A DNA stretch of 64,000 nucleotides from Baumannia cicadellinicola str. Hc (Homalodisca coagulata) (GTDB taxonomy: Bacteria; Pseudomonadota; Gammaproteobacteria; Enterobacterales; Enterobacteriaceae): NCBI RefSeq assembly GCF_000013185.1, contig NC_007984.1:511845-575844 (forward strand). Direction: 5' to 3'. The stretch's first letter is position 1, and every line of letters begins with the position of its first letter. A program made the translations under genes and the position numbers. Under the pieces are notes generated by a model, which saw only the letters and a list, made by a program, of their open reading frames with translations, was not told the DNA's origin and did not search any database. This document shows, one piece after another, positions 49,401-62,000 of this stretch.

Positions 49401-49904
49401 GTCGTTGGATTATTATTGTCAATAAGGAACATAATAACTAACAATAATCAGAGTCTTAGTATTTGTACTATAGATGATATGACTGGACATTTAGATATAG
49501 CAATATCATCCGATATGCTAGATCAATACAAGTCTTTCTTAAAAGTAGATAACATTCTGCTTGTAGAAGGAGAAGTTCGCTTCTCTAATACTCAGAGCAC
49601 CTTGAAGGTAATTGCACATAAGATCATGGATATTAATACCGCACGCAATAAGTACGCTGCTGGAATTGCTATATTCCTCACAGCTCAGCAAATAAATGAA
49701 TCTTTTTTAAAGAATCTAGATTTATCTTTGAAATCACATGCATTAGAAGCTGGAGCAATACCAGTGCACCTTTATTATAATAAGAACAATACACGTGTAC
49801 AGTTGCATTATAATATAACCTGGAAGGTAAAACTAACTGACTATTTACTGAATGATTTACGTAATTTAGTAGGAAATGAAGGGATTAAAATAGAATTTAA
49901 CTAA
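46413..49904 (+). CDS. dnaE: DNA polymerase III alpha subunit
   Basis: DnaE is the replicative polymerase. The product has 1163 residues (1160 in E. coli). The N-terminal PHP domain begins [16 protein letters not shown]. The palm has [14 protein letters not shown], the catalytic pair in [14 protein letters not shown], and the third Asp in [11 protein letters not shown]. Further on are [53 protein letters not shown], the helix-hairpin-helix region, and the OB fold. The C-terminal end NEGIKIEFN matches E. coli. In E. coli lpxA, lpxB and rnhB lie between fabZ and dnaE; only 224 bases separate them here. Confidence 0.97.
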   Translation: MIEPSFIHLRIHSDYSIIDGLIKVSSLVKKAVSLNMPALALTDVTNLYGIIKFYKAANSVGIKPIIGADFLMYNPILGGELTELTILATNYIGYQCLTMLISQAYRRGYGAAGPVIDRDWLIQHNQGLIILSGARKGDVGKLLLNDKMQQVKKCLAFYHRYFPDRYYLELIRTGRLNEEKYLNLAVLLAKKNGLPVVATNDVRFISSDDFQAHNIRVAIHNGCLLDNVKQSYDYSSQQYIRSEQEMCELFKDIPEALANSVEIAIRCNVTIRLGEYFLPQFYTGNISTNSYLIKCARQGLEERLAFLFPDLIQLKDNRLPYDQRLDQELQVINGMGFPGYFLIVMEFIQWSKDNSIPVGPGRGSGAGSLVAYALKITDINPLPFDLLFERFLNPERISMPDFDIDFCMEKRDLVINHVAETYGRDAVSQIITFGTMAAKAVIRDVGRVLGYPYSFVNKISKLVPHDPGITLDKALAIAPQLRQIYNVDENVTLLIDLARKLEGVTRNVGKHAGGVVIAPTKITDFAPLYYDSEGKCPLTQFDKNDIEYAGLVKFDFLGLRTLTIINRALEMINKHIHSKLNPIEITTIPLDDKKSFDMLLCADTTAIFQLESRGIKELIRRLQPDCFEDIIALIALFRPGPLQSGMVDNFINRKHGRETICYPDIQWQHPSLQPILEPTYGIILYQEQVMQIARILAGYTLGEADLLRRAMGKKEPKEMVKQRAIFKIGAEKMGIESKLAMKIFDLVEKFAGYGFNKSHSTAYALVSYQTLWLKAHYPSQFMASAMTADIDNIDKLAILVYECLRMGITVLPPNINISHYYFHVNKNSQIIYGLGAIKGLGEGPITTILEARNTGGKFSNLLDLCIRTCTKKLNRRILEKLIISGACDQLGSHRAALMNELETALKTADQYTKLNMIGQIDMFSTQADKQCILDYSHKSKNIQPWSKQVILKGEQETLGLYLTSHPIIEYLYEIKFYTKGLRLKDIPLITCSKKITVVGLLLSIRNIITNNNQSLSICTIDDMTGHLDIAISSDMLDQYKSFLKVDNILLVEGEVRFSNTQSTLKVIAHKIMDINTARNKYAAGIAIFLTAQQINESFLKNLDLSLKSHALEAGAIPVHLYYNKNNTRVQLHYNITWKVKLTDYLLNDLRNLVGNEGIKIEFN

Positions 49905-49920
49905 TATAGAAATATTATGT

Positions 49921-50880
49921 ATGAGTATTAATTTTATTGATTTTGAGCAGCCAATTGCGGATATAGAAGCTAAAATTGAATCGCTGACATCAATTAGTAG
50001 TATAGATAAAACATGTGATACTAATTTCAATGAAGAAATAAAAAGACTACGTGATAAAAGCATAGAGCTAACCCGTAAAATCTTTGCACATCTTAGTGCA
50101 TGGCAAATTGCTCAATTAGCACGGCATCCATGCCGACCATATATGCTAGATTATGTACAGTATATATTCACTGACTTTGATGAACTAGCAGGTGATCGCG
50201 CTTATGCTGATGATAAAGCGATTGTTGGTGGATTAGCCCGCATAAACTCGCGTCCAGTAATGATTATTGGACATCAGAAAGGACGAGAAATAAAAGAAAA
50301 GATCCGTCGTAACTTTGGTATGCCAGCACCTGAAGGTTATCGTAAAGCATTACGTTTAATGAAAATGGCAGATAGATTTAGTATACCAATATTAACATTT
50401 ATCGATACTCCTGGAGCTTATCCAGGTATTGGCGCAGAAGAGCGGGGACAGTCAGAAGCAATAGCAACAAACTTACGAGAGATGGCTTACCTAAGAGTCC
50501 CAATCGTTAGTACTATTATTGGTGAGGGAGGATCTGGTGGCGCATTAGCTATTGGTGTTGGTGATAAAGTTAATATGCTTAAATATAGTACCTACTCGGT
50601 TATTTCACCAGAAGGCTGTGCCTCTATCTTATGGAAAAGTGTCGATAAAGCACCACTTGCTGCTGAAGCCATGGGTATTAACGCTGCACGACTAAAGAAA
50701 CTAAAGTTAATTGATAGCATTATACCAGAACCTCTAGGTGGAGCTCATCGCGATGTAGCAATAATGGCTGCATCATTAAAAAAACAGCTATTATTTGATT
50801 TATCAGAATTAGATAGAATGAACGAACAAGAATTACTAGATCGTCGTTATAACCGTATTATGAAATACGGTTATTGTTAA
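49921..50880 (+). CDS. accA: Acetyl-CoA carboxylase carboxyltransferase alpha subunit
   Basis: AccA with AccD transfers the carboxyl group from biotinylated BCCP to acetyl-CoA, making malonyl-CoA. It has 319 residues, the E. coli length. Visible are [82 protein letters not shown] and the [11 protein letters not shown] segment. It depends on biotin attachment to BCCP, the job of the truncated BirA encoded at 4848-5696. It converges on metC with a 21-base gap. Confidence 0.97.
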   Translation: MSINFIDFEQPIADIEAKIESLTSISSIDKTCDTNFNEEIKRLRDKSIELTRKIFAHLSAWQIAQLARHPCRPYMLDYVQYIFTDFDELAGDRAYADDKAIVGGLARINSRPVMIIGHQKGREIKEKIRRNFGMPAPEGYRKALRLMKMADRFSIPILTFIDTPGAYPGIGAEERGQSEAIATNLREMAYLRVPIVSTIIGEGGSGGALAIGVGDKVNMLKYSTYSVISPEGCASILWKSVDKAPLAAEAMGINAARLKKLKLIDSIIPEPLGGAHRDVAIMAASLKKQLLFDLSELDRMNEQELLDRRYNRIMKYGYC

Positions 50881-50901
50881 TTAATGGACTGTTAATATAG
50901 A

Positions 50902-52092
50902 TTATTCTGTCAGACGATCAAAACCATTTGATAGATCTCGAATTAAATCACTACTACTTTCTAGTCCTATATGTAGTCGGACTAATGTACCTGTAAAGTC
51001 TATACCAATAGTAGGACGAATTACTGACAGTTCCTCAGGCTGATAAGCTAGAATCAATGATTCAAATCCCCCCCAAGAGTAAGCTATACTAAAATATTCA
51101 AAGTTATTTAGATAATTAGCAAGCTGGATATTACTCAATCTTTTTTTAAAAAGAAAAGAAAATAAACTGCTCGCACCACTAAAATCTCGCTTAAATATTT
51201 CATGCCCTTTACAGCTAGGTAAAGCAGGATGGTTAACTCTCTCTATTTCTGGTCTATTAGAAAGCCAATGTGCGATACATAATCCGTTTGCTTCATGTTG
51301 TTGTAACCTAACACTAAGTGTGCGTAATCCCCTAGAAGCCATATAAGCTGTATCAGCATCTACCATTTGTCCCATTAAATAAGATTGTTCACGCAGTTGA
51401 TCCCAGCAACGTTTATTGGCTACTGCTGTACCAATCATGGCATCAGAATGACCAATAATGTATTTAGTACCTGCCTGTATAGAAATATCTACTCCTAAAT
51501 CTAACGCATTCAGCAATATACCAGCTGACCAAGTATTATCTAGCATAATAATAATATCAGGATTGATCATACGAACTGCATGTACTATAGCAGGAATATC
51601 TTGTATTTCCATGGTAATAGAACTAGGAGATTCTAGAAATACTACCTGTGTATTAGGCATAATTAAATTACTAATACCATCGCCAATTAGCGGATCAAAC
51701 CAAGTAGTAGTAATATTCATCTTACTTAAAATAAACTGACAAAAATGTTGTGTTGGTTCATAAGCTGAATTTGTTACTAAAATATTTCCACCTGATGATA
51801 CAAAAGAAAGAATAGCATGAGTAATAGCTGCGGTACCACAAGGATAAAGAGCGCAGCCAGCGCCATTTTCTAGTTCAACCATTGCTTCCTGTAGGGAAAA
51901 ATGAGTTAAAGTACCACGTCTACCGTAAAATAATTCACCACGAGTACGTCCAGCAATTGCCTGTTGTTGCTGTTGAACTGAATCAAATACTAGTGAGGAT
52001 GCACGCTGTATTACAGCATTAACTGCACCATGAGTGAATTTTTTTTTCCTACCTGCTCTTGTGAGTATAGTGGCTAATTTATTTGCCGTCAT
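50902..52092 (-). CDS. metC: Cystathionine beta-lyase
   Basis: MetC cleaves cystathionine to homocysteine, pyruvate and ammonia in methionine synthesis. The product has 396 residues (395 in E. coli) and follows MetC more closely than MetB: AVN(A)[33 protein letters not shown] and [15 protein letters not shown](S)VRL. The PLP lysine is in [16 protein letters not shown]. The C-terminal [16 protein letters not shown] matches. Retention of a dedicated methionine gene in so reduced a genome suggests nutritional provisioning. I saw no MetJ-type operator upstream. Confidence 0.95.
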   Translation of the reverse strand: MTANKLATILTRAGRKKKFTHGAVNAVIQRASSLVFDSVQQQQQAIAGRTRGELFYGRRGTLTHFSLQEAMVELENGAGCALYPCGTAAITHAILSFVSSGGNILVTNSAYEPTQHFCQFILSKMNITTTWFDPLIGDGISNLIMPNTQVVFLESPSSITMEIQDIPAIVHAVRMINPDIIIMLDNTWSAGILLNALDLGVDISIQAGTKYIIGHSDAMIGTAVANKRCWDQLREQSYLMGQMVDADTAYMASRGLRTLSVRLQQHEANGLCIAHWLSNRPEIERVNHPALPSCKGHEIFKRDFSGASSLFSFLFKKRLSNIQLANYLNNFEYFSIAYSWGGFESLILAYQPEELSVIRPTIGIDFTGTLVRLHIGLESSSDLIRDLSNGFDRLTE

Positions 52093-52399
52093 GATAAGTA
52101 CTTCGTTGTTATGCAGAAAAAAGTTCTCAGTAATATTTATTTGCTCAATTAAGTTTTAGCTATCTAGTAAAGACTAGAATGTAAGTTAATAACTTATTAT
52201 AGATAGTAATTCACTATTATTAGTTAACATCTAATATCAATTAGATAATTTTATTATTTAAACTAAAGATATTAATCTTAATCTAAATAATTAACTATTA
52301 ATTTTATTAAAATTACGAGATCGAATGTCAGTAATGTTTTATTTATCACATATAATGATTTAAAATAAATTTTTTAAAAAAGAATAGGCTTCTATAAGC
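52093..52399. other. Divergent metC/mutH intergenic region
   Basis: These 307 AT-rich bases hold no gene, no tRNA and no clear hairpin. Promoters for metC and mutH should lie here, but no convincing -35/-10 pair stands out. Confidence 0.5.
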
Positions 52400-53074
52400 A
52401 TGTTTTTATCTCTAACACCACCAGCTAATGAAATTGAATTGTTATACCGTGCTAAAAAACTAGCTGGTTTATCATTAGGAGAGCTAGCAGTACATGCTAA
52501 TATAGTAACCCCAAATAATCTTAAGCGTGATAAAGGTTGGATAGGTCTATTGCTAGAAAAATACCTAGGTGCTAGTGCGGGTAATAAGCCGGAGCAAGAC
52601 TTTGCTACTATCGGTATTGAATTAAAGACTATACCAGTCGATAACAATGGTAGATCGTTAGAAACAACTTTTGTCTGTACAGCTCCACTTACCGGTAAAA
52701 CTGGTATTACATGGGAAGTTAGCTATGTACGTTATAAGTTAGCTCGTGTTTTGTGGATTCCAGTAGAAGGACAGCGTGAAATTCCTGTAGCTCAAAGGCA
52801 TATTGGAACTCCTATATTATGGAGTCCTTCAGCACAAGAAGCACTACAGTTACAGTGTGATTGGGAGGAACTAATGGATTTAATCGTATTAGGCAATGTA
52901 AAACATATTACTGCTAAGTATGGCAAGGTATTACAACTACGACCAAAAGCAGCTAATAGCTTGGTTTTAACTACTGCTATTGGAAAACTAGGTGAACCAA
53001 TACGTACCATGCCATTAGGATTTTACCTCAAAAAAAATTTTACCAATCAATTATTAGCACGCAATTTTTATTGA
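52400..53074 (+). CDS. mutH: DNA mismatch repair endonuclease MutH
   Basis: MutH nicks the unmethylated strand at hemimethylated GATC sites when activated by MutS and MutL. The product has 224 residues (229 in E. coli). Visible are [29 protein letters not shown], the catalytic DxxExK pattern in [44 protein letters not shown] and the C-terminal GFYLKKNFT that senses DNA. Its use presupposes Dam methylation, MutS and MutL, none of which is encoded in this window. Confidence 0.96.
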   Translation: MFLSLTPPANEIELLYRAKKLAGLSLGELAVHANIVTPNNLKRDKGWIGLLLEKYLGASAGNKPEQDFATIGIELKTIPVDNNGRSLETTFVCTAPLTGKTGITWEVSYVRYKLARVLWIPVEGQREIPVAQRHIGTPILWSPSAQEALQLQCDWEELMDLIVLGNVKHITAKYGKVLQLRPKAANSLVLTTAIGKLGEPIRTMPLGFYLKKNFTNQLLARNFY

Positions 53075-53231
53075 GAAAATATATACTTATATCTCTCTAT
53101 CTATTAGATAACCAACTCATCTTGTAGTTATTTAAATAATAAACAAAATACGCTAATATGTCAAAGTAATAGTTTATTGTACTATTGCTAGTATGACTGA
53201 GAGCATATTATTATGTAATCGAGGTTGTTAG

Positions 53232-53711
53232 GTGATTAATGAATATGGCTACCGCCCAAATGTTGGTATTGTCATTGGTAATTTTAATGGACAAGTATTA
53301 TGGGCTAGACGATACAAACAAAATGCTTGGCAGTTTCCACAAGGAGGTATTAATTCTGGTGAAACAGCTGAACAAGCTATGTTTCGTGAACTATTCGAAG
53401 AAGTAGGACTAAGACCTAAAGATGTTCGTATTTTAACTACAACACGTTACTGGTTAAAATATAAAATTCCTCATCAATTTATACGATGGGACGCGAAACC
53501 AATATGCATTGGCCAAAAACAAAAATGGTTTTTATTACAACTGGTATGTAAGGATACGCGAATTAATATACAGTGTGGAAAAAAACCTGAATTCGATAGT
53601 TGGAAATGGGTTAGTTTTTGGTATCCTCTTAGTCAGGTAGTTTTCTTTAAGCGTAATGTATACCGCAGAATGATGAAGGAATTCTCTAGAGCAATAATGC
53701 TACCCGAATAG
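53232..53711 (+). CDS. rppH: RNA pyrophosphohydrolase (GTG start)
   Basis: RppH removes pyrophosphate from the 5' end of mRNA and so triggers RNase E decay. The GTG at 53232 is the start: (M)[13 protein letters not shown] matches E. coli [14 protein letters not shown], with GAGG 7 nt upstream. The Nudix box is complete: [13 protein letters not shown] then [29 protein letters not shown] and [16 protein letters not shown] are also visible. The product has 159 residues against 176 in E. coli; the missing end is the variable basic tail. Confidence 0.95.
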   Translation: MINEYGYRPNVGIVIGNFNGQVLWARRYKQNAWQFPQGGINSGETAEQAMFRELFEEVGLRPKDVRILTTTRYWLKYKIPHQFIRWDAKPICIGQKQKWFLLQLVCKDTRINIQCGKKPEFDSWKWVSFWYPLSQVVFFKRNVYRRMMKEFSRAIMLPE

Positions 53712-53918
53712 TCTAATACTATTTAGTAACAATTTTCTAGTACTGAGAATAATAAATACCTCAATATTTACAACATATAACTTTTAACAAAAGTATTTGT
53801 ATTGATTGTTTCCTTTAGTTATAGATTATCTATCATAATTACTATAAAAACAAAAATACGTTTCATTCAATATAGTTCATAACTATGTTAATTAGTATTA
53901 TTATCTACGGTGATAGTA

Positions 53919-54776
53919 ATGATCAATCAATATCTATTTTTTCCAAATATCAATCCAGTATTACTTTCTTTTGGTCCAGTTTCTATACATTGGTATGGTA
54001 TTATGTATCTAGTTGGCTTCTGGTTTGCTATATGGATGGCAATGCGATACGCTAATAAGCCTGATAATGATTGGAACAAAAGAGAAATAGAATACTTATT
54101 GCACATGTGTTTTATCGGATTATTAATTGGTGGCCGCATAGGTTATGTATTGTTTTATAACTTACATTTTTTCTTAGAGAAACCATTATGTTTATTTAAA
54201 GTTTGGGATGGTGGTATGTCTTTTCATGGTGGTTTGATTGGTGTAATAGTTATGATTTTTTTGTTTTCTTGCCATACTCAACGTCATTTTTTTCAAATAG
54301 CTGATGTCATTGTACCACTAGTACCATTTGGTCTAGGATTAGGAAGGTTAGGTAATTTTATTAATGGTGAGCTATGGGGTAGAGTAACGACTAATACTTA
54401 CTGGGCTATGTTATTTCCAGGTTCTAGAGATGCTGATAAAGCGCTCATGCTTACAAATCCGCAATTCCGAATACTATTCGAACAATATGGTATGTTGCCT
54501 CGGCATCCATCTCAATTATATGAAATGATACTAGAAGGTATAGTATTATTTTGTATAATAAAAATATTTAGCTATAAACAGCGTCCTATGGGAAGTATAT
54601 CTGGCATATTCTTGATTTGTTATGGCATATTTCGTCTTATAGTTGAATTTGTTCGTCAACCTGATGCTCAGCTAGGATTATTTCATGATATGATTAGTAT
54701 GGGTCAGATCTTATCTATACCCATGATTATAGCTGGGGTAATAATTTTATCCTGGGCTTATTATCGCTTAACCTAA
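53919..54776 (+). CDS. lgt: Prolipoprotein diacylglyceryl transferase
   Basis: Lgt transfers diacylglycerol from phosphatidylglycerol to the lipobox Cys of prolipoproteins. ATG 53919 is preferred over an in-frame GTG at 53910, because [20 protein letters not shown] aligns exactly with the E. coli start and GGTGA lies 5 nt upstream. The product has 285 residues with about seven membrane helices. Visible are [21 protein letters not shown], the [13 protein letters not shown] segment, the family signature [14 protein letters not shown], and HPSQLYE. thyA follows after 30 bases, the E. coli order. Confidence 0.96.
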
Positions 54777-54806
54777 GTTATTATCAATTACATTTGATAA
54801 CGTATC

Positions 54807-55601
54807 ATGAAACAGTATTTAGAATTAATGCGCTTAGTACGCACACAGGGTATATCAAAAGTAGATCGTACGAATACTGGTACATTATCTATTTTTGGTC
54901 ATCAGATGCGTTTTAATCTCAGCCATGGATTCCCTTTAATTACTACTAAAAGGTGCCATCTACGTTCAATTATTTATGAATTACTTTGGTTTCTAAATGG
55001 AGATACAAATATTAACTATTTAAGAAAACATCACGTAACTATTTGGGATGAATGGATCAACGAAAAAGGTGATTTAGGTCCCATTTATGGACGTCAGTGG
55101 CGTGCATGGGGCACTGCAGATGGTAGTTATATTGATCAATTAAGTGATGTTATGCTGCAATTAAAGCATAATCCAGACTCACGCCGTATTATTGTTTCCG
55201 CTTGGAACGTTGGTGAAATAAAACAAATGGCGTTAGCACCATGCCATGTATTATTTCAATTTTATGTTGCTAATGGTGTTTTATCTTGTCAACTATATCA
55301 ACGTTCTTGCGATATGTTCTTAGGCTTACCATTCAATATCTCTAGCTATGCACTACTCATACATATGGTTGCACAACAGTGTGATTTGCAACTAGGAGAA
55401 TTTATATGGACGGGTGGCGATATCCATCTATACCGTAATCACCTGAAGCAAACAGATTTACAACTTAAACGTAATCCACGGCCATTACCGCAGTTAATAA
55501 TTAAGCGTCGTCCTGCTTCATTATTTCAATATCAGTTTGATGATTTCTATTTAAGTGGCTATGATCCACATCCAGCTATTAAAGCACAAGTAGCTGTTTA
55601 A
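54807..55601 (+). CDS. thyA: Thymidylate synthase
   Basis: ThyA methylates dUMP to dTMP with methylenetetrahydrofolate. It has 264 residues, the E. coli length. Visible are [28 protein letters not shown] [37 protein letters not shown] with the catalytic Cys, [15 protein letters not shown], and the [12 protein letters not shown] segment. The C-terminal [10 protein letters not shown] ends in the conserved Val-type tail. Confidence 0.98.
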   Translation: MKQYLELMRLVRTQGISKVDRTNTGTLSIFGHQMRFNLSHGFPLITTKRCHLRSIIYELLWFLNGDTNINYLRKHHVTIWDEWINEKGDLGPIYGRQWRAWGTADGSYIDQLSDVMLQLKHNPDSRRIIVSAWNVGEIKQMALAPCHVLFQFYVANGVLSCQLYQRSCDMFLGLPFNISSYALLIHMVAQQCDLQLGEFIWTGGDIHLYRNHLKQTDLQLKRNPRPLPQLIIKRRPASLFQYQFDDFYLSGYDPHPAIKAQVAV

Positions 55602-55605
55602 CTCT

Positions 55606-55632
55606 TCTTCTCTTAACTAAGCTAAGAGAAGA
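55606..55632 (+). terminator. Hairpin between thyA and recC
   Basis: TCTTCTCTTA and TAAGAGAAGA form a perfect 10-bp stem with a 7-nt loop, starting 5 bases after the thyA stop. No T-run follows, so termination would be weak. It may separate lgt-thyA from recCBD or only protect the 3' end. Confidence 0.45.
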
Positions 55633-55672
55633 TATCTACTTAATAATGTGCTGCTGTACCTATTTAAAAAAA

Positions 55673-58600
55673 ATGTTTACAATTTATCAGTCGAATAAAC
55701 TAGATGTAATAACATCTATTTTAATTAGTTTAATATCAGAGCGTAAGCTACGTGAAACCCTACAACCAGAAATTATATTAGTACAGAATCATAATATAAC
55801 ACAATGGTTACAAGTAGAATTAGCTATGTCATTAGGCATAGCTGCTAATATTCGCTTTTCTACACCAACTATTTTTATTTATAAACTATTATCTAGTATA
55901 CTACCAGAGATGAATCTAGAAATGTTCTTTTCTAGATCATTAATATCTTGGAAAATAAGATTAATTTTACCACATTTTTACGATCAACCTAATTGCTCCC
56001 TTATTCGTCAATATTTGCACAATGACGTAGATAAACGGAAACAATTTCATTTATCAGAAAAAATTGCAGATCTTTTTTATCAATATTTTTTGTATCGTCC
56101 GGATTGGTTAGAAATATGGCAACAGGGCAAACGTGTAGCTTCTTTAGGTCCAGATCAAAATTGGCAAGCGCTTCTATGGCGAGCGCTCATAGAAGAAAAC
56201 ATGTTAAGTACTAATTTATATCAGCTTTTTATTCAGGCTATGAAACATATGACAGTACGACCATCGGGGTTACCTGATCGTATATTTATTTATGCTGTTT
56301 CTTCGCTACCACCTATTTATTTACAAGTATTACAAGCACTAAGTAACCATATAGATATCCACTTTATGTTAGTTAATCCTTATCGTTTTAATAGAATTAA
56401 TAAGCAGAGCTATACTCAACAACCTATATATAGTACCAATACTAACCAGAAGAGTATAAATCCTTTATTAGAATATTGGGGTAAACAGGGAAAAGATACT
56501 ATCTCTTTGCTATCAGAACTAAAAAATATACAGAAAATAGATGCTTTTGTAGAATTATCTCAGGAAAAATCGTTATTAAGTTTATTGCAGCTAGATATTT
56601 TAGAAGATAATATAGTTTGTCATCTTCATAATGCAAAGGTAAAACGTTTACTACAGCATAACGATCATTCTCTTAGCATAAATGTTTGTCATAGTCCACA
56701 GCGTGAAATAGAAGTATTACACGATGCGATATTAGCAATGATAGCGCAAGAACAATCTCTTTTACCATGCGAAATCATTGTAATGGTTACTGATATTAAT
56801 CTATATATCCCAGCTATTAAAGCAGTTTTCGGTAATGCTACTACCGATCGTTATCTACCATTTACGATTTATGATCGTACTGTAAAACATACCAATCCAG
56901 TATTATCAGTTTTTCTTCGGTTACTTAAACTACCATTTAGTAGATTAACTATTGAAGAGGTATTATCTTTATTGGATACTTCAGTATTAGCAAAACATTT
57001 CTCTATTAGCCAAATAGATCTCACGATATTACGCAAATGGATAGTAGAATCTGGTATACGTTGGGGATTAGATGATGATACTCAACGCGATCTTATGTTA
57101 CCTACTACTAGTCAACATACCTGGGAGTTTGGTTTAAACCGTATGTTATTAGGTTATGCTATAGATAGTAGCAATGGTATTTGGCAGGGAATTTTACCCT
57201 ATGATGAATCTAGTGGAAAAAGAGCTGAATTAATAGGTAATTTAGCAGAATTAATAATGAGACTACGACGCTGGCGTAAGAACCTAAAGAAACCTCGCAA
57301 GCTTACAGAATGGTTACATTGTGCTAGCGATATGATAAAAGACTTTTTTGTTACTAATGTTAATAAAGAAGTAGAAACTGCGCTAGTAATAATCTTAGAT
57401 CAATGGCAACAGATACTACAGTGTGGTATAAAGGCAAATTATGACCAGCCAGTATCAATTGCTCGATTGTATGACGAACTAAATATGCGTCTCCAACAAA
57501 AGCATCTCAATCAGTCTTTCATATCTAGTAACATAATTTTCTGCACTATTATGCCAACTAGCTCAATTCCTTTTAAGGTAATTTGCTTACTAGGCATGAA
57601 CGACGGTATATATCCGCATTCTATCTTACCGTTAAATTTTGATTTGATGAAGCAGCAGCCACGTCGAGGCGATTATAATAGATACGATGAAGATCGATAT
57701 ATCTTTCTAGAATTACTTTTATCTGCACAGCAAAAACTGTATATTAGTTTTATTGGTTATTTCATTCAAGATAATACATTACGTTCTCCATCTATACTTA
57801 TTAGTGAATTAACTAATTATATTACACAAAATTTTTATCTATCAGGCGATGAACAGCTTGATGAGCATACTTGTAATCTACATATACGTAAACATTTATG
57901 GCAATGGCATAGCCGTATGCCTTTTGCGCCAGAAAACTTTATCCCTGGCAGTATAAATCAAAGTTTTGCTAAGGAATGGCTTTTAGCTGCTAAAGCTAGT
58001 TTTCGTAGTAATAATACGCAAAATAGATTTTTCATGAATAAATCTCTAGCAACTAAGAAGCAAGAAAATATGCTGTTATTAGCAAATTTAAAAAAATTTT
58101 ATCAGCATCCAGTACGTACATGGTTCCAGCAAAGATTAGATCTTTGGTTATATAACGAACCACAAGATATTTCTGAAAATGAACCCTTTATAGTAAAAGG
58201 CATTAGTCACTATAAAATAAAAGAAAAAATATTAAATGCTCTAATAGAGGGAAAAAATCTAGATGTAATATACCAACAAGTACGTGCTGCGGGTTTACTT
58301 GCTTATGGCGCTTTTGGTAAATTATACTGGACTAAACAATGTAGTAAAATGATTTATCTTGTAGATCAAATACGCACATATATATTACCCGAGCAGCATA
58401 CAGAAAAAATTCAACTTAATATAGATAATACAGTTCTTATAGGTTGGTTATCAAAAATTCAATGTAATGGTCTAGTACGATGGTATCCTCATAACTTATC
58501 AATGAAGCATGGTTTACAACTATGGATAGAACATTTAGCCTATTGTGCCATTGGTGGAAATGGTCAAAGCCGTATGTTTGGGACGAATAGTCAGTGGTGT

Positions 58601-58969
58601 TTTCCTGTATTATCTTCTGATGAAGCTAAAAAGTATTTACTTACTTTAATAAAAGGTTATTGGCAAGGGATGTCAGAACCATTATTATTACTGAATCGTT
58701 CAGGTGGAGCATGGTTAACTCATTGCTTTAACAAAAAAACTAGAATGATTAATTGGGAGAAAGATTGTCAAAGGACAGCACGAAATTATATGATCAAAGC
58801 TTGGGAAGGAAATCATCTTTTTCCTGGTGAAAGTAGTGATTTATATCTACAAAAACTTATACTTCAATTAAATGAAAATTATATTATAGCTATAATTAAG
58901 GCAGTAGAATGTTATTTTTTACCTCCGTTAAAATTTAATATTAGTAATAAAGTCGACTTAGTAAATTAG
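55673..58969 (+). CDS. recC: Exodeoxyribonuclease V subunit gamma (RecC)
   Basis: RecC is the scaffold of RecBCD that splits the duplex and scans for Chi. ATG 55673 is preferred, since MFTIYQSNKLDVI aligns with E. coli MLRVYHSNRLDVL; an in-frame ATG at 55646 adds nine unrelated residues. The product has 1098 residues (1122 in E. coli). Visible are EIILVQNHNITQWLQ, the HSPQREIEVLHD segment, VLPYDESSG-like GILPYDESSGK, the IPFKVICLLGMNDGIYP motif, and YISFIG. Two stretches, near residues 250-270 and 760-800, are looser than the rest. Whether Chi recognition residues are kept cannot be judged by eye. Confidence 0.95.
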   Translation: MFTIYQSNKLDVITSILISLISERKLRETLQPEIILVQNHNITQWLQVELAMSLGIAANIRFSTPTIFIYKLLSSILPEMNLEMFFSRSLISWKIRLILPHFYDQPNCSLIRQYLHNDVDKRKQFHLSEKIADLFYQYFLYRPDWLEIWQQGKRVASLGPDQNWQALLWRALIEENMLSTNLYQLFIQAMKHMTVRPSGLPDRIFIYAVSSLPPIYLQVLQALSNHIDIHFMLVNPYRFNRINKQSYTQQPIYSTNTNQKSINPLLEYWGKQGKDTISLLSELKNIQKIDAFVELSQEKSLLSLLQLDILEDNIVCHLHNAKVKRLLQHNDHSLSINVCHSPQREIEVLHDAILAMIAQEQSLLPCEIIVMVTDINLYIPAIKAVFGNATTDRYLPFTIYDRTVKHTNPVLSVFLRLLKLPFSRLTIEEVLSLLDTSVLAKHFSISQIDLTILRKWIVESGIRWGLDDDTQRDLMLPTTSQHTWEFGLNRMLLGYAIDSSNGIWQGILPYDESSGKRAELIGNLAELIMRLRRWRKNLKKPRKLTEWLHCASDMIKDFFVTNVNKEVETALVIILDQWQQILQCGIKANYDQPVSIARLYDELNMRLQQKHLNQSFISSNIIFCTIMPTSSIPFKVICLLGMNDGIYPHSILPLNFDLMKQQPRRGDYNRYDEDRYIFLELLLSAQQKLYISFIGYFIQDNTLRSPSILISELTNYITQNFYLSGDEQLDEHTCNLHIRKHLWQWHSRMPFAPENFIPGSINQSFAKEWLLAAKASFRSNNTQNRFFMNKSLATKKQENMLLLANLKKFYQHPVRTWFQQRLDLWLYNEPQDISENEPFIVKGISHYKIKEKILNALIEGKNLDVIYQQVRAAGLLAYGAFGKLYWTKQCSKMIYLVDQIRTYILPEQHTEKIQLNIDNTVLIGWLSKIQCNGLVRWYPHNLSMKHGLQLWIEHLAYCAIGGNGQSRMFGTNSQWCFPVLSSDEAKKYLLTLIKGYWQGMSEPLLLLNRSGGAWLTHCFNKKTRMINWEKDCQRTARNYMIKAWEGNHLFPGESSDLYLQKLILQLNENYIIAIIKAVECYFLPPLKFNISNKVDLVN

Positions 58970-59012
58970 CATACCTATTAAATAAAATAGGTTAAGTACT
59001 CTGCATAGTACT

Positions 59013-62000
59013 ATGAACCCAATTACATTACAACTCAAACAACATTGTTTAATTGAAGCTTCTGCTGGTACCGGTAAAACTTATACTTTAGTTATACTTT
59101 ATCTACGGCTGTTGCTAGGAATAGGTGGATTATCTGCTTATCATCGACCTCTTAGCATAACAGAGATTCTATTAGTTACATTTACTGAAGCTGCTATTAA
59201 GGAAATACGTTCCCGTATTCATGATACTATACACCGCTTACGTATATCTTGTGTTTGTGGTTATAGTAATGATCCGCTATTAGCAGCGTTACTCTTACAA
59301 ATAAAAAATATACCTTTAGCTATCAACCAATTATTAGCTGCAGAACAGCAAATAAATGAAGCTGCAATATTCACTATTCATGGTTTTTGTCAAAGAATGT
59401 TGAATATTAATTATAACTTACTTGAATCTAGTTTCTGGTCACAGAAACAGTTATTAGAGGATGACACTCATTTACTTCAGCAGGTAGTTACTGATTTTTG
59501 GCGCCGTTATTGTTCTCCACTGCCAGATTCTGTAGCGCGAATAGTTCAGCAATATTGGACAGGGCCTGATCAGCTACTAACTTCACTATTACCTTATTTG
59601 CATAATATGCATATTGAATCGATTATTGTATCTGATCAATTGATAACAACAGCTTCTATTATTGATCATCATAATAAAATCATTAATTATATTGATGCAT
59701 TAAAAAAACAATGGCTTTTGTTTATGCAACAATGGTCCATATTTATACAGTATATCCCAATTAATGGAATTTGTAAAAAAACAGCCTTAAACTGGAAAAA
59801 AAAAATTAGTATATGGGCTAATAAACTAACGGTAGATTACGCTATACCTATAGAACTAGAAAGGCTAAACTATTTATTGTGTAATACTAATACTTTACCC
59901 GTAGAAATACGGGATCATTTGTTCTTTAAAGAACTAGCAAAATTCTATCTAAATTATCAATTTTCGCTACAAGAATTTATTCTTCGTTTAGCAATAAATG
60001 AAATTATCCCTTCTTTAGAAAAAGAAAAAAACCTAAAAAATATAATGTCATTTCATGACCTACTAAAAGACTTCGATAATATACTGACTAGTAATCATGG
60101 TGAAATTTTCGCCAATTTTATTCGTAGCCGATATCCTGTTGCGATGATTGATGAATTTCAGGATATAGATCCATTACAATATCGTATATTTAAACGGTTA
60201 TATGATCTTACTAAAAATACCGTATTATTACTTATTGGAGATCCTAAGCAAGCAATTTACTCTTTTCGTGGTGCTGATATTTTTACATATATACATGCAC
60301 GTAAACTAGTTAAAGAGTGCTATACACTTGACACTAACTGGCGATCTGCTCCAGGTATGGTTAATGCTGTTAATCAATTATTTCAGAGTTTACCTATCCC
60401 ATTTATTTTTAGTGAAATTCCATTTAAACCAGCAGTAGCATCAGCATTTAATTCTAACTTACAGTTTATGCTAGACGAAAAGGCGCAACCTGCAATGCTA
60501 TTATGGCTACAAGCTAGTAATAACGTAGGAGTAGCTCATTATCAAAAAAGCATGGCACATCAATGTGCCGCTACTATCAGTTACTGGCTAAGATCTTCTA
60601 ACGCTGGACTAGCATGGCTAGAAAGTAATAAAGGACGAAAGCAATTACAAGCATCAGATATTGTAGTTTTAGTACGTAATCGTGATGAAGCTGCATTAAT
60701 TAATGATGCCATGACTGCATTATCTATTAAGTCTGTTTACGTTTCTAGCTTTTCTAGCGTATTTCAAACTATTGAGGCACGTGAAATCATGTGTTTATTA
60801 CAGGCAATTGTAGAGCCAGAACAACATAATAAACTACGCTGTGCACTAGCTACTAGCTTATTAGGTGGTGAAGTAGATGTTATTGAGTCTTTTAATATTA
60901 ATGAGAAAATTAATAATAAATGGAGAGGTAAATTTAATTTGTATCATAAAATTTGGCAACAACACGGTATTTTACCCATGTTACGTCATATCATAATAGA
61001 AAACCATATTGCAGAGTTCTGGTTGTCTAGCTATAGTGGTGAGCGTTGTATTACAAACGTACTACATTTAGGCGAGCTATTACAGCAAGCATCAGTACAA
61101 TTTGATAATGAATATGCGCTAGTACGTTGGCTATCTGTAAAAATTACAGATCCAAATGATAAAGATAAAAATCAACAACTATGGCTAGAAAACCATCATA
61201 ATTTAGTACATATTATTACGATACATAAATCAAAAGGCTTAGAATTTCCACTCGTTCTACTACCATTTGCTTCTAATTTCCGATCAAAAAAACATTCTAT
61301 GTTTCACGATAGACAATTATATCCAGCAGGGTTAGATTTAAGTATAGCACCTAATAGTATGAATTTAACTGAGGATGATAAACGTCTAGCAGAAGATTTA
61401 CGGTTATTATATGTTGCTGTAACTCGTTCAATTTACCACTGCTGTATCGGTATTGCTCCGATATACCATGGGTATAGTAAAATAACAAGTACGAGCGATT
61501 TACACCTAAGCGCATTAGGTTACCTAATACAACAAGGTAATGCTGGTAATGCTATATTTTTACGTAGTCAGTTAGAAAAACTTCTTGTTCGCGCAGAAGG
61601 AGATATCTCACTATGTGAGATAAATAAATCTCCGCTATCTCATACTATTGTGTCAATACCAGTAGCGAATTTGGAGCTTAGTGCACGACATTTACCTATT
61701 AATCTATTTGATAGATGGCAAATAACTAGCTATACCGAGTTACAAAAAAATACAGCAGTTACATCAATAAGATTCAATGATAAAGCACAACAACAATTAT
61801 ATTCCAACATAAATGTTGATCTGTTGAATCATCAACAGTACATCACAGAACTCACACAACATACTTTCCCATGTGGGAAATTAGCTGGAAAATTTTTACA
61901 TAGTATCTTTGAAACCATAGATTTTTCCAAACAAATAGATAGTACTCAATTAAGTCTGGAACTAACTAAACATAACATTGATCAATGTTGGTTGTTAGTT

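Noticed and set aside
52093-52250. MetJ operator upstream of metC
   Set aside because: Only a partial AGAC-like word is present (AAAGACTAGAATG); tandem AGACGTCT-type boxes are absent.
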